A DNA stretch of 64,000 bases from Hyposmocoma kahamanoa (GCF_003589595.1 NW_020653713.1:5284330-5348329); one strand, 5' to 3'. Shown: positions 10,801 to 22,748, counted from the first letter of the stretch. A program made the numbers and translations. Notes: generated from the letters alone by a model not told the origin.

Positions 10801-11764
10801 ACTCCTTCATCCTGTACCTATAGTGAAAACCGTTAGGCCACTGAGAATGTAAAATTGTCAAAAGAGAGAACTTTTTGAAGAATTTCGCAATCAAGATCCC
10901 AATTTGAAAAGGTTGTAAACCGCTAATGGGTCGTGACCAGGTTCACGGCAATAAAATGGGATACTTAGGTCCACATAAACTTATTCCATAAGTACAGTCA
11001 GAAGAAAAAAGCCGGAAAGTGCCGAGTTACACAATGTTACTAAGATAGATTGGTATTAAAACTGGCGCATGATTTAGGTTTGGAAAAAAGGATCAAAATT
11101 AGACGAGCAGCACTACTCGCTACAGCAATTGAGCAGAGAGACGACGGAACGAAACAAAATGAGAATGGCGAGGCAAAGAAATTAAAGAACGATCCAAAAT
11201 TTCAAAACAAATGGCCAGGAACAAGAAAAGGTGATAAAAAGGTGGGATGACGATGGAAGGAGGTCATATCGTCCAAAATTGAAATTGTTAGACCTGATTT
11301 GACACTACGAAACGAAACAGCGTTTTGTAAAATAACATTCACTATTGCTCATATCTGCGCCGGTACACGGACAAATACCCGGCAACGGACAGGATAGGAT
11401 AACCCAGTTCTGGCCAGATTTGTTTCAGCCAGTTTGCTGTTGCGCTCGCGTGCACTATAACAAAGTGAACGCTACCATTGTCTTGTACTCATCTATTTCT
11501 CGCGTATTAATGTTACTACTTTTACTATGGTGATTATACCTAAGGGGCTCAGGTGTTTTAAGGGGCAGTGGTTTTTCCTTCCCATTCTGAGGGGTTTACC
11601 CATAAAAATATAATGCAAAAAAAGTACTGAAAACCTTTTCAGGTGCGAAAATGGCGATTAAAAAATTTTCTATAATAAATAAATTCTAAAATAGATGTCG
11701 TTAGCGGTGAATTTAGCTACATACAAAAAAAATATTTACTCAAACTCACACTATCTTCATTTCA
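10801..11764. other. intergenic, no supported gene
   Basis: A 66-codon basic frame at 11,050-11,250 is followed by aggtgggatgacgatggaag. It is too short and ambiguous to call, though it could be a LINE C-terminal scrap. Confidence 0.3.
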
Positions 11765-12115
11765 AAGGTAAATAAATTACACTTGAAATCATCGTACTGA
11801 TTACACTCCATTACTTATTCATAAGGGAGATTCCCCTTGAGAAGAGAGAAGAATGAGTAATTAAACGTTTGTACACATTTATCATTTAGAACGTTTATTT
11901 CAAATATAGATCAAGATAACCTGCAAGAGCTACGTGGCTCGCCACAATTGAATTTTATCATCTATGTACGCAATCTTACAACCTATGTAAAGTTTTTGTA
12001 TCATTATAGTTTTAAACCTTGTAAATGGCAAATTTTGAACATCAACCGGAATCTTAGTATAGAAGCTATATTTACGTATCAAACAAGTGATATAATTCTA
12101 ATTATTTCATCTCAA
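11765..12115 (-). pseudogene. CR1-like LINE 3' end
   Basis: On the minus strand about 12,040-11,935 translates to NLPFTRFKTIMIQKLY ... YIDDKIQLW, then stop. This parallels the C-terminus of the larger element at 46.4 kb (NLSFTRLKTIVKQKLY ... YFDDKILHRG). The 3' UTR (ttacacttgaaatc, ccccttgagaag) also matches that element's. It is a 5'-truncated copy, the usual outcome of target-primed reverse transcription. Confidence 0.65.
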
Positions 12116-12444
12116 TGACGGTTTGTATTTTTTTTATTTATCTATGCATACAGCCAAATGCGGAAGGAGACCGGAGAACGCCTCCCAATATTTTTCCAAA
12201 AATATTTAACATTGTTTCATGGGATTAAACATATTTTATTACAGCTTTTAACTTTAAACATACATTACTTAAGGTACAGGCGCAGCAAGCCAACAGGCGA
12301 AAATTTGTAGAAAACTAAATGTGATTTAATTTTGTTTTTAATTATATGGATTTTAATTCGTAATTACACATAATAAATTGTTTTTTTTATGATGAGTTTG
12401 CACTGGTTTTAAATATACGCTGGCAAAAGGTTTTAATTTATTTT

Positions 12445-12530
12445 TTATATTATACCAAGTGATGGGACGAATAAATCGTGCACCTGGTGGTAACTGATAC
12501 GCCAGTCCATAACAGTTGCAGACAAAAATG
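12445..12530 (-). repeat. SINE-A fragment
   Basis: 'taccaagtgatgggacgaat' through 'ccataacagttgcaga': only the 3' ~80 bp of the family. Confidence 0.65.
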
Positions 12531-13034
12531 ACACAAACTGAGACAGCGAATGCGGATTGAAACATAGAGAAAAGGCGACCTTTATATATATAAAAGCCCT
12601 CAAACCAGATTGAGGATGCCTTGAAAAGGTGTTCTTTAAAGTAACAAGAACGTCATATCAGAAGCGTAGCGGGTGGAAGTCTATTTGCCCCGCCTACGTT
12701 TTAAAAATGTTTTGCATGAGTAATGAAGATGATAAATACATATTACATTGCTTTTAAAGTGACAAGATGGTGTATCAATTGTCAAATTTTGCCAAGAATT
12801 GTACTGCTACTTAAAACTTAGTTCTTAATTCGTGTGTACCAATCATCGCCTTGAGAGAGTAATGCGCATCCCGACCATGAACTATTCTTCAACTGAGCGT
12901 CGAACAATCAACAACTACTGATGATGTCTCTTAAAGAGGTGAAACACTGCCAAGTACATGTTTGGTGGTAGTGTTTGTGGCTGTAGTGCGCTTGTGTTAT
13001 TTATTTTATTAATTTATTAATTACTCAAAAAGAT

Positions 13035-13145
13035 ATCGAGTTAGCCAGCTGAGACCATTGGCCTTGAAAAAGGGCCCAAACGTTGGTTTGTTTAAAAAAA
13101 AACCAAATATACACGAGTTAGACATAAATAGATTCATTTCCAATA
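13035..13145 (+). repeat. Penelope pLTR fragment, diverged
   Basis: 'gggcccaaacgttggtttgt' at 13,072-13,091 and 'accaaatatacacgagtt' correspond to the pLTR in coding orientation. 'agctgagaccattgg' corresponds to the degraded 'tcaaccgtgaccatggg' part. Confidence 0.5.
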
Positions 13146-14214
13146 CCATTGACATACTCATGATTCTGTACTACCCACGTGCTCTAATTATTTTTAGAAA
13201 CGAAGCTTTAAAATAAAGAAGCAATGTTAGGTTATTGAACTCAGAAGATAAGACACATCAGGGGCTTAATAGGATTTGACTGGGAAAGACAATTTTCGGA
13301 AAATCATTTGAATGTACAGATAGTGGTCTTGAACCCCAAAAGTATTATGGAAAATTATTTTCGAATTAAACAAATGGGATTCCTGTTTTTGCGGTTGGAT
13401 TGTCTAAGCTTGCGGTGCTATCGAGAGTAACACGAGAAACCATAGTAATTTTCCACTCTAGCTGTTTTGCACTGTCGCCCGCTCCGCTCAATCTGATCGC
13501 TTTGAGCGAATCACCCAAGCGAACTTTTGTATTCTAAGCTCCGGATTTGCTAAATCCCCGTATTCCATACAGGCATTGTATTGACTTCATACATCTGAGC
13601 AGATAAATGCAGAAAGCCTGAGACGGTCCTTTACAGATTTATATTTTAAAAGACCACCGCGTCGAACTCGGATAGCATTACGCTGTTGAATACGACATAA
13701 ACCTTAAAAATCTCTCTTTCTGTCATATCTATCTCTTGATCTTAGTAACAAGGCGGCTTTGTTTCTATATTTGTAAATCCTGTTGTTTTGTTAAACCTCT
13801 TCTTATATTTTTTAATATCATTATTCAATTTGTTTGTTTCGATTCTTAATTAGAAAATTGTACAGATCGAAAAAGGCTCTTTGCACCTTCTTGTACTTAT
13901 TTTTACTGGTAGCCGCAAACCCATCCTCGAAGTCTGTTTTCAAAGTTATGTATGCATTATGAATAATACTTCACGCACTTACAAAGTGAATATAATGGCG
14001 AAATTAACTAACAGCAAGCTGCAGACACAATCTTTAAATTTAACATTTTATTGCATTTTAGTTTATTTTATCTAAACAAAAGTATAAACAGCATGTCATT
14101 AAATAAGATATTGTCATATCGATGTTGTGCAATTAGGCAATGAACTCGTAGCATCCTAATTTGTACAGTCAATGCTCTAATATGCCTGATCCCCTAAACC
14201 GTCTATTTTTTTGT
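13146..14214. other. intergenic, nothing recognised
   Basis: No long frame or repeat match. A G+C-richer patch lies at 13,440-13,560. Confidence 0.4.
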
Positions 14215-14320
14215 TGTAGTACCAAGTGACGGGACGAACAAGTTGTGCGCCTGATGGTAAGGGACTCGCCTATCCATGACAGTTGCACTGCCAGTGCGCC
14301 TGTCATCCTAAGATTTGAAT
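14215..14320 (-). repeat. SINE-A fragment
   Basis: 'ccaagtgacgggacgaacaa' to 'cagtgcgcctgtcatcctaa'; an internal deletion removes the middle of the family. Confidence 0.65.
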
Positions 14321-14499
14321 TCATTTTGATATGACTTCTTTATTGTATCATTAGTGAAAGACGGTTGAATAAACTTTTTAAGTCATTCCGATCTTCAGTT
14401 AAACGACATAAATTTCACTCAAAAAGCTGGAACTCCTTTGAACTTTTCTATTGAATGCGTAAGTAGGCTCTCAGAACCAAAACATCGGTTCTACCCGCC

Positions 14500-14645
14500 G
14501 ATGCCACGACCAGCAATGCAGAATTGCTGTGCAGCAATGGTTACAGCTGTGGACGTCTTTCACAACGAACGGCAAACAATAAAATAGCGCACATTGAGGA
14601 GATTTATGTCCAGCATTGGACTCCAATAGATTGATGACGATGTAA
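14500..14645 (+). pseudogene. LINE 3'-terminal coding scrap
   Basis: 'attgaggagatttatgtcca-gcattgg' reads IEEIYVQHWTPID, then stop. This is the kind of C-terminus (…YVQQWT…) common at the ends of Lepidopteran non-LTR reverse transcriptases (family knowledge). It is too short to place in a clade. Confidence 0.4.
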
Positions 14646-15064
14646 GTTCAAAATAGATACAAATGGCCAGTGGCAATTGGTCAGTTATAAAAATGAATAA
14701 AATGACTGTTAACGCGTGACCAAGCTATGTTAATTACGCAGCTCCATAGACGCTTAAAATTATTGTTTCCAAAATTGTTTTATGCATATTTTGCATATTC
14801 CGTAGTATATTTTTAATCCCGATTTGATCAACACTGCCCGTATCATATTCCTATTGTATCTATTACGTGCGGAAACATGTAATTTGACTGTCGGTTATAA
14901 TAGCCGATAACACGGGATTATGTTTTACTAGCTCGAAACACGACATTTCTATAATTAAAACAAACAATTTTTGAATAAAATGCATGAACGAATGATTTTT
15001 TATGATATTGCCTTAAATAACATCTTACTTTTTATACTTTATACAATTTGATAAAAAGTTCTTT

Positions 15065-15348
15065 TTCTATAATACCGATTGACGGGAAGAACAAGTCGTA
15101 CGCCTGGTATTAAGCGACATATTATCTACGGACGACAATTGTAGTGTCACTTACAGCTTTAAACCGCAAAAAATAGAGCACTGCAATGGCGCCCATCACT
15201 TTGAGACATTAGTTAACAAGTCTAATGTGCCTGTAATTTCACCAGCAACCTTACCCTTCAAAACCGAAACAAGGTCGCTCACTATAAATTATATTGTGAC
15301 AGTACTTCCCTCGACAAACTCTTTCACAATGAGTTCTACTGTTACGGG
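15065..15348 (-). repeat. SINE-A copy, near full length
   Basis: Runs from 'gattgacgggaagaacaagt' to 'tctttcacaatgagttctac', with all internal blocks present except the 'gctaacattactgcttggcg' block, which is replaced. Confidence 0.8.
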
Positions 15349-15563
15349 CGAATGAACGAACCGTTGCGCTACGATTTTTAGAAATTCAAACAATAAAAAA
15401 GAAAAGAAAATTGTTTGGACCTACAGGGTAACTTAGTTTAGGCTCCAGTTTTTACAAACAACAGATGTTTTATTTAGAATTGAATGTTACAATATTGAAA
15501 AACGATTGTGAAATAACTTTATTATATTTATTTTGAATTTTGGTTATCGCCTCTTTCATTGCC

Positions 15564-15767
15564 TTAGGCTCAGCTCACACTGGCGCAGAGTCGAAGCGTT
15601 GCGTCGCGTCCTGTTTTCCAACTATAACGCGTGTCGACGCGCGACTCCATATTTGCATAACATAAATTTGTGCCTTAATAATGGGAAAATAGAGATGAAT
15701 ATGCTATAGGCGAAAAACATGATGCGTCGCGACGCTTCGACTCTGCGCCAGCGTGAGTTGAGCCTAA
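15564..15767. mobile_element. MITE with ~40-bp terminal inverted repeats
   Basis: The left end (TTAGGCTCAGCTCACACTGG, then CGCAGAGTCGAAGCGT) and the right end read on the minus strand (TTAGGCTCAACTCACGCTGG, then CGCAGAGTCGAAGCGT) match with few differences. About 204 bp, non-coding. No clear target duplication was seen, so the superfamily is open. Confidence 0.75.
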
Positions 15768-15784
15768 AAGACCCGTCCTCCGTG

Positions 15785-16195
15785 TTCGAGTGGCTTGCAC
15801 GCCGGTTTTCATGGTGTCGCCAACTACTAACTACACGATGTTTAACTGCCTCCGTGGCCGAACGGTTACCATGCTGGTCTACCACGTAGAGGTCCCAAGT
15901 TCGATTCCGGGGCCGGGAGAAATATTTGTATGGCCTACATTTATTTATCTCATGAGTTTGGGTGCAATTTGTGGTCGTCTATGTGTATGTCCATGGCACC
16001 GGCGAAATAGGGTTTCCCTAGTGCGCGACTCTGAGTGTGTGCGTTCAAAAAAACCGGTTTTGGTCCCCGGTCGGGTCAGCGTAGAAAAACTTTTCTATAT
16101 TGTCTCGGGTCTGGGTGTTTGTGGTACCGTCGTTGTTTCCGATTTCCATAACACAAGTGCTTTAGTTAATACTTTGGGATCAGAATTAGGTACCA
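15785..16195 (+). repeat. composite of two tRNA-derived SINEs (C with D inside)
   Basis: 15,790-15,826 is the head of SINE-C (gcacgccggttttcatggtg). 15,850-16,055 is a full SINE-D: A-box-like TGGCCGAACGG, B-box-like AGTTCGATTCC, a body with 'atgtccatggcaccggcgaa', and a short A tail. 16,056-16,190 is the SINE-C body (gggtcagcgtagaaaaactt, tgtctcgggtctgggtgttt, ccgatttccataacacaagt). SINE-D therefore appears nested in SINE-C. The 208-codon frame across this region is repeat DNA reading through and is not a gene. Confidence 0.65.
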
Positions 16196-16419
16196 TATGG
16201 GACGGTAAAATTCGTAGGTGGCAACACGTTCTGTACGTATACCCCAACTATTCTGTATTCCACATGCTATCAACAATGTCTCGAGTAATAGCCCGATATC
16301 CAGAATATGTAGATATTACATTGACATCTGTTCTGATCACGATCTGTATAATGGTAGTTATAACAGTTTTAGAAGACTCCTACATTCGAATCCACCACCT
16401 TAATTTCTTTACGTAAGCT

Positions 16420-17330
16420 TTATGTTTTTCTTTAATATATTTTGTTTCCTTTTTTTATTTGTTAAGCATATTTAAATAATTTCTTCCAGATATCAAATAC
16501 CCACTGTTTTTACTAAAGTGTTGTGTATAGCTATAATTGGATTGCAGATTTACATCCATTCATGTAGAATAGTTTCTTTAATGTATATTCTAATCTGTAA
16601 TCTGTTGCTGTACCTTATCCAATAAAATAGACTAAATGCTAGAATTACGGCTATATTAATTGGATCAAATTGTATCCCCGTGGCAAGGTACTCAAAATAC
16701 TGACAGCATTCTCTCTTTATATGGCTGTGCTAATACATTAGGCGAGGTAGCTGCCAGCCCATGGGTATCTCAATAGAAATTTCCAGGAGAACGGAAGAGC
16801 TTTACAAATAGATGAACAACTATAGCAGGTTTGTCCGAACTTTTGAAAGTTGAGGAACAAAACTTGTTTATTTAATGGTAGGATACCGTGTTAATGATCG
16901 GAACCCCACTTCTATCAACCCCGCCTCCATTTTGAACGTTTTATATGGAATCTTGTTGCTAAATCATACACGGTCAATAAAACGCTATGCAGATGCGTAG
17001 TCGAAAATAGGTTTTCCGTTAGTTTAGGTTAATTGAAAAAGCCCTAAATTAAAAATTAGTTATGTTGGTTTCTTAAAAATATTTTGATAATTTAATTTTT
17101 ATTTATTAAATAAGCGCCCCAGACCCATGAACCACTGCGACCCAGACGGATCTATTGTGGTTGCTACCCCCATTAATTACAACTCGTTCCCCCAAGCCAA
17201 TGTTCGTCATGAACCGTGTAATGCTCTTAGGGGCTTGAGTTTAGTCGACCTCCAGAGTCATAATACAATAAATTCGTATATACACATATCGTTGTTGACA
17301 CAGGCATTTATTTTCAAATTGGGAAGGTGC
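16420..17330. other. intergenic, nothing recognised
   Basis: No coding or repeat signal seen apart from short A+T-rich runs. Confidence 0.4.
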
Positions 17331-17334
17331 TGAC

Positions 17335-17482
17335 TGCAACTTCAAAAAAGGAGGAGGTTCTCAATTAGATTCTTATTTGTTGGCAAGGGTAGTTCAAATT
17401 TGAAAAACTTATCTGCCTCTTATCAAGTTCTTAGGTTTTCGCGATTTTTACACATAGGAAATAAAACTATTTTTTTAGATTT
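17335..17482. repeat. family B end plus Penelope pLTR fragment
   Basis: 17,340-17,372 is the first ~35 bp of family B (cttcaaaaaaggaggaggtt). 17,428-17,482 is the pLTR end (ttcttaggttttcgcgattt ... aggaaataaaac), in minus-strand element orientation. Confidence 0.55.
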
Positions 17483-17494
17483 TACTACCTCTTG

Positions 17495-17925
17495 TTCTTC
17501 TTAGTGTGCTACTTCTCTACAAAGGACGGCGATCATCATAGCTATTTTAATTTTCACACGAAAGAGGGAAGGTGTGCTAAGGTGGAACCAGTTTCTCAGA
17601 TTCTTCAACCACGAGGTTTTCCTTCTGTCTCGACTCGCTTTTCTTGTACTTTTCCTTTTATTATTAGTTGATGAATCTGGTATTTATTGCCCCTCATTAC
17701 GTGGCCAAAATGCTGCAGCTCCCTTTCCTTTACAATTTTGAGTATTTCTAACTTTTTTCTCATTCGACGAAGAACCTCAACATTGGTGACCTTTTGTACC
17801 CACGATATGCCAAGCATCCATCTATACAGCAACATCTCAAAGGACTCTAGTTTTGAGCATAATACTGGAGTCAAAGTCCTACATTCCATACCAAATTTTC
17901 TACCTCTAATGATGGTTAATTAGGG
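17495..17925 (-). pseudogene. LINE reverse-transcriptase C-terminal fragment
   Basis: The 94-residue frame shows ESFEMLLYRWMLGISW, KVTNVEVLRRM and ELQHFGHVMRG, then RGLKNLRNWF beyond it. This is the familiar post-polymerase segment of Lepidopteran RTE-like endonuclease-reverse transcriptases (…SFEMWCYRRML.I.W.…VTN.EVL.R…LGH..R; family knowledge). It has no palm domain and no complete ORF. The pLTR scrap at 17,428-17,482 abuts its 3' side. Confidence 0.65.
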
Positions 17926-17999
17926 TATGAATCCGATTTATTGAATTTCACCTACTTTCTGTCAACCAATTTCAATAAAACTGAAACTAGTGAAATCAA

Positions 18000-18485
18000 C
18001 AGAAAACAGCCACATGGGACTTATGAACATGTGTCTCAGGGTGACGGGCGTAGTGGCATCGCCATTGCACTGTTAGAGACCCATGTACATGGCGTATTTT
18101 ATAAACGCGTTATATCGATTAAAATTAAAAATGAATCGTTACTACATTAAAAGTAAATCGATTCAAACGCTCGCAAACACTGCGTTGCAAGCAAGAAACT
18201 TATATACTCCACTTGAGTTTACACTTACAATTTTATGTAGTTGCTTCATTTCAAAAACTAACTGAAATTAACAAACAAAGCTAAAATTAAAACTGTATCT
18301 TATCAAAATGCGCAATACATACGTGCGACTAAAGCGCGTCTGCTGTGCGCGACGACGCGCCGTGAACGTGTGTCGTCGGCACGTATATAATACGTCGTGT
18401 GCGTAGGATTTTATGAATACGCGTGTCGCTTATTACCAGCCGCACGACTTATTCGCCCCGTTACTTGATATTATAAAAAAAATCT
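18000..18485 (+). repeat. SINE-A copy interrupted by ~330 bp
   Basis: 18,020-18,072 (ctcagggtgacgggcgtagt) and 18,418-18,483 (cgcgtgtcgcttattaccag ... cgttacttgatattataaa) are consecutive in other copies. Between them lies foreign DNA with a G+C-rich part at 18,330-18,410 (gtgcgcgacgacgcgccgtg) that has internal inverted repeats. Confidence 0.55.
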
Positions 18486-18764
18486 TGGCATATAGGTATA
18501 ATTGTAATCAAAATAAAATGTTATGGTGATTGATGATGGAATGAAGCAGTTATCTTGTATTTGAGCTAATGTTATTAGTTTTTACCAGGACGTCCATAAA
18601 CGTTCCAGTTATCATTGAGGAGACCTCGGTAAAAAACACAGAGAAAGCCGATAATCATACGTTTTCAGGTCGGTGTTTTTTTTTGTGTAAAAAAGTAATA
18701 ATAATTAAATTTTTATTGAATTGATATTCAATTATTTTTTGTGAAATTACTCCACTAGTTTGTT

Positions 18765-18915
18765 ATAATTATTAATACAAAGATCGAACACTCAGAAAAA
18801 ACACTCAGAAAAAATTCCTTCGATGCGGTTGGATTCGAACCGACGTCTTCTTGCATACCGTGCAGACGCTATACCAACTAAGCCACGGAACGAACCAACG
18901 GACCTCACGAATTCT
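18765..18915 (-). repeat. tRNA-derived SINE (SINE-G1)
   Basis: On the minus strand it has an A-box-like TGGCTTAGTTGG and a B-box-like GGTTCGAATCC, followed by 'gtgttcgatctttgtattaa'. The last block recurs at 28,467-28,490. The acceptor-stem sides do not pair, so it is a SINE head and not a working tRNA gene. RNA polymerase III could still recognise the boxes. Confidence 0.65.
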
Positions 18916-19367
18916 TCTTTGTACTTGGTCTTTCAACGACTTTAATAATAATTAAATAATCTATTTGTTGTCCTTATTCACCATTGAGTCAACTGGCATT
19001 GAAATCGATCCACTATACCCCTGATATGAACCGTTATAAAATCTTACAATTACTCCCAAAGCAACAGTTGACACATTAATTACAATAATTGTTTTATAAA
19101 GGGAAATTAACAAACCATAAACATAAATTTTATCTGATGTTAAGGGTTATGAATAACTTTGAAAACTTAATTGTCCAATCGTTGCTGTCAACTGGATACA
19201 ATGTGAACCTGCCACGCCAAGTAATTGCGGTCTGTTAGAAATATTTGATTTACTTTTCACGCTTAGTGTGCGTTTACATGGCCCGTGTTGTCAAACGCGC
19301 CGATTTGAACAAACAAAAAAAAGCTCGCGCGACGGGCGAGTCCTCGGATCGACTCGCGTGCCATTTT

Positions 19368-19640
19368 TTATAATATCAAGTGTCGGGACGAACAAGTCGT
19401 GCGCCTGATGGTAAGATATGCCTGAACACTCCAAAACAGATGCAGTGCCACTCAGAGTTTTAAATCGCAAAGTTCTGAAGGACCAGTCACCCAGAGACTA
19501 AGTTAACAAGTCCCATGTGCCTGTAATTTTGCCAGCACCTTTACCCTTCAAAATCGGAACACAGTAAGGCTGCCATTACTGCTCGGCGGCAGTGCTTCCC
19601 TGGACGAACTATTTTACAAAGAGCTCTGCTGTTACTAATG
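19368..19640 (-). repeat. SINE-A copy, near full length
   Basis: From 'aagtgtcgggacgaacaagt' to 'acaaagagctctgctgttac'; the 'agaaataggtaaggtg' block is deleted. Confidence 0.8.
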
Positions 19641-19867
19641 GCGCGTTTCTATCGAGTGCATAGGTCGCGTGCGCTTTCCCGCTGTACTTTTGAAGTTACC
19701 GTCCAGCGGCGGAGCACGGGCGCGCTCAGTCGGAAAAGCGCTGCGCGGAACACGAGTCGTGTGTGGCCGCCTTTATGGAGACAATCACTTTGTGTCGCTA
19801 GCAATGTATAAAAATAATGTAGTAGACAACCATATTAATCACCTGGTCTCAAACAAAGGATGTTTTT

Positions 19868-20110
19868 TTGTATACCAAAAGACGGGATGAATAAGTCGTG
19901 CTCCTGGAGGTAAGCGACACACCTGTCTATCAACTGTTGCCGTGCCACAGAGAACATCGCAAAGATCTAAGGGGCACTGTAATTGCACCCGTCACACACA
20001 AGTCCCATGTGCTTGTAATTTCAGGTTAGTGCTTCGCGGCAGAAATAAGTAAGGTGGCTGTACTTCCCTGAACGAAATCTTTCACAAGGAGTTCTAGTTC
20101 TGTTAAAATT
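19868..20110 (-). repeat. SINE-A copy with small deletions
   Basis: From 'accaaaagacgggatgaata' to 'tcacaaggagttctagttct'. Orientation is the same as the copy 250 bp to the left. Confidence 0.75.
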
Positions 20111-20344
20111 CAGTAGAGCTCTTAGTGAGTTCTGATAGCTTAGTACCTGCACATTGTGCCTACTAGTGATCAACTGATGACCTTATTTTAATATAATTAA
20201 CAGTTTAATGATTGTATTTAAAGAGTTAACCGTTTCTTTGCCGCTGTTAAGCGCCAAACAATGTTCTTAATGGTATGCCTACAACTAATAATATCTGATG
20301 GCCCGAATGTTTTGCCGGATCAATCAGTACCAATACTCTAGAAT

Positions 20345-20490
20345 TGCCTCTTGGACTTTTCTTAGAACACCCAGACCGGAACTAGTTTTGAAAACATCAT
20401 TTCCAAATTTGGTCCTACGGGAATCGAACTAGTGTTTCCTCGTTCAGCGTATACCGCGCAAACAGTTGAGTCACTGAGTTCATTAAAACG
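20345..20490 (-). repeat. tRNA-derived SINE (SINE-G2)
   Basis: Minus strand: head with B-box-like AGTTCGATTCCCG, then 'accaaatttggaaatgatgt' and 'ccggtctgggtgttcta'. It is the same layout as the SINE split at 22.7-23.45 kb. Confidence 0.6.
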
Positions 20491-20576
20491 TATATTAACA
20501 AGCAATGAATTAGGTACAAAGATTGAACTAAAGATTCTAAAAAGAAATATAAGGTAAGCGCCAATTAGGGCCAACG

Positions 20577-20808
20577 CAAACCGGCGAGTGGAATGGCAAA
20601 GGACATTAATTTTATCAATGTATATTTTATGCTATTGCAATTGAAATAAGGCATAAATTTCAATAGTCGGAGGCGCAGTAAAAATGCGGTGCGGTGCTTC
20701 GAAGTCGCTTTTCAAGCCCATTGCAATTTATACCTTTATTATAGTTGAAATTGCAAGAAATATACATTGATAAATTTAATGGCCTCTGCCTTCCCATCCG
20801 CCGGTTTG
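20577..20808. mobile_element. MITE with ~90-bp terminal inverted repeats
   Basis: The left arm from 20,577 (CAAACCGGCGAGTGGAATGG … TTATCAATGTATATTT) pairs with the right arm read from 20,808 on the minus strand (CAAACCGGCGGATGGGAAGG … TTATCAATGTATATTT). By eye about four in five bases match over roughly 90 bp. The 50-bp centre is G+C-richer. Non-coding; no target duplication recognised. Confidence 0.75.
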
Positions 20809-22058
20809 TGATTACCCTTGTACCTCGCGTAGACGGTATAAATTAACTCTTTTATACTCTCTTGGTGCTACAATCTTACTATTTTCTAAATTGTGGAAAA
20901 TTCTAAACGACCAACGACCGTAGCGGGATAAAATTCCTTAATTGAAAAATGTGAATGACCAGAGACGGCTACTTAATAACGCAACTTAAATTCCTTTGTG
21001 TTCAGCATAGAAACATGAACATAATGAAAAGAAAACGACAGTGGCGCTAAAACAGTATTTTAGCTAATTTTTGTTGCAGCGTTGTATTGCTTCAAGTCAT
21101 CTGCAAAAGAGCTGTCGCTGCAGACAAATTTCTTGAAACAAAAGCATGTCACGTAGGTGGGAAGTGCATTTGCTAAGAACCGCCTTTTCGGCTTTAGACA
21201 CACACGCCGGAATAAATACAACAATTTATTTATTTGAAAAAAGAATAACTTCAATGGTCCTTCGATTTCGATTAAACATTCGTTCTGGGACCCAAGTCAA
21301 CTATATATTATATATATTATTATGTAAGTAAACACTTTGTTGTACAACAAAAAATTTTTTTAAGAAAGAAATAAAACGCTATCGTACAAAGGCGAGCTTA
21401 TCCCATAAAGGGATTTCTTCCAGCTAACCTTTGAATAATTTAAATAATTGGCTCCTGAGTGGGCAATAAAATCTAAATAAAAATAAAATCATGAAATTTA
21501 ATGCTGCATACTTAATAATTATAAGAATGAATTTATTGCTAATTTTCTTGAAGCCACTAGTTATTGTAATTCCATTGACTCTGCACCAAGATTATATTGC
21601 AATTACGATAATATTTGTTATTCTGCTCTATTTAAACTGAACAGTCTCAATTGAGTGTTAAAGATATGGCAGTCATGGCATGCATTAATTCCATCCCTAA
21701 GGATCGATGTTGCCTTCCTAAAACTACTACGGACACAAACATAACATTATAGTAACCACCATGCTTATTAACCCGTTCATAATATACTTCAATAGTCCAG
21801 CACGCCAAAACGTCACTGGCTTTCTTTGTGCCGTAGTTCTTACAATTATTACACTTTGTCACTGACGTCTGACGTCTACAATAAACGTTCAACGTACTGC
21901 TATTGTATTTACAAAATGTTCTTGTACAAAAGACAGTAGCAGGGTAATAATTGACGTTATGACATATTGAATTACCAAAACATAAAGCGATTAAGAGAAA
22001 AAAAAAATGATTAAAACTTACTTTTACTATTACAAAAATCGGTGGTTAAACGACAACC
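20809..22058. other. intergenic, nothing recognised
   Basis: Several 60-80-codon frames occur on both strands, without family motifs or splice context, so none is called. Confidence 0.4.
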
Positions 22059-22059
22059 C

Positions 22060-22268
22060 TTTTCATAGCTGTTGCAGTGTCACTCAGAGTTTGAAACCGC
22101 AAAGATCTGAGAGGTACTGTCACTACACTCGTCACCCTGAGATATAAGTTGACAAGTTCCCTGTAATTTCACCAGCGCCTTTACACTTAAAAACTTGGCG
22201 GCAGAAATAGGTATGGGGACAGTATTTCCCTGGACGAACTTCACAAGGAGTTCTACTACTATTAAAAA
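22060..22268 (-). repeat. SINE-A copy, 3' end truncated
   Basis: 'agctgttgcagtgtcactca' to 'tcacaaggagttctactact'. It lacks the gggacgaacaagtcg end. Confidence 0.75.
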
Positions 22269-22748
22269 TTCAAGCACGAAAACAAATAGTATGACCATGA
22301 AAGACCATCTCTGGCGAGGCACTGACGCATACGGTCTTGTATCACCTTATACATGTCCTAATTATTTGTGTGTAAAGTCCACAAATCATTTAATTTTGAA
22401 AGAACGTTGTTGATCCTTCTCTAAGGAGAAGATGTACGCAGCAACTATATGTATACAAAAGCTCTTGGAAGTCGCACAGTAAAGCCTATAGTTGATTTTT
22501 CATTTTTAAATAGGGAAACGGGTTACCTCGTACTGCCATATTCTGTTTAATTTTACGGTAAACGCTGGGTCCTTGCGCGGGTTAACTCAAAGTTAGCTTT
22601 GACCAGAGACCTTTATGTCAATACAATAAGAGCGAGAAATACGTCGCACGTTTTTTTCGCTCTTGATAATGAACACTAATTGCCTGGTCTCTAACTAGGG
22701 AATACCCTGTTCTATGAGTACCAGAGCATCGGAATCCACATTGAAGTA

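Noticed and set aside
11050..11250. 66-codon basic frame
   Set aside because: No clear family motif; perhaps a LINE scrap, but not supportable.
15790..16416. 208-codon open frame, the longest without Ns
   Set aside because: Its first ~135 codons are SINE-C/SINE-D DNA reading through, and the rest has no domain or splice support.
18825..18900. possible tRNA gene (minus strand) with good A and B boxes
   Set aside because: The acceptor stem does not pair and the body continues into a SINE shared with 28.4-28.5 kb.
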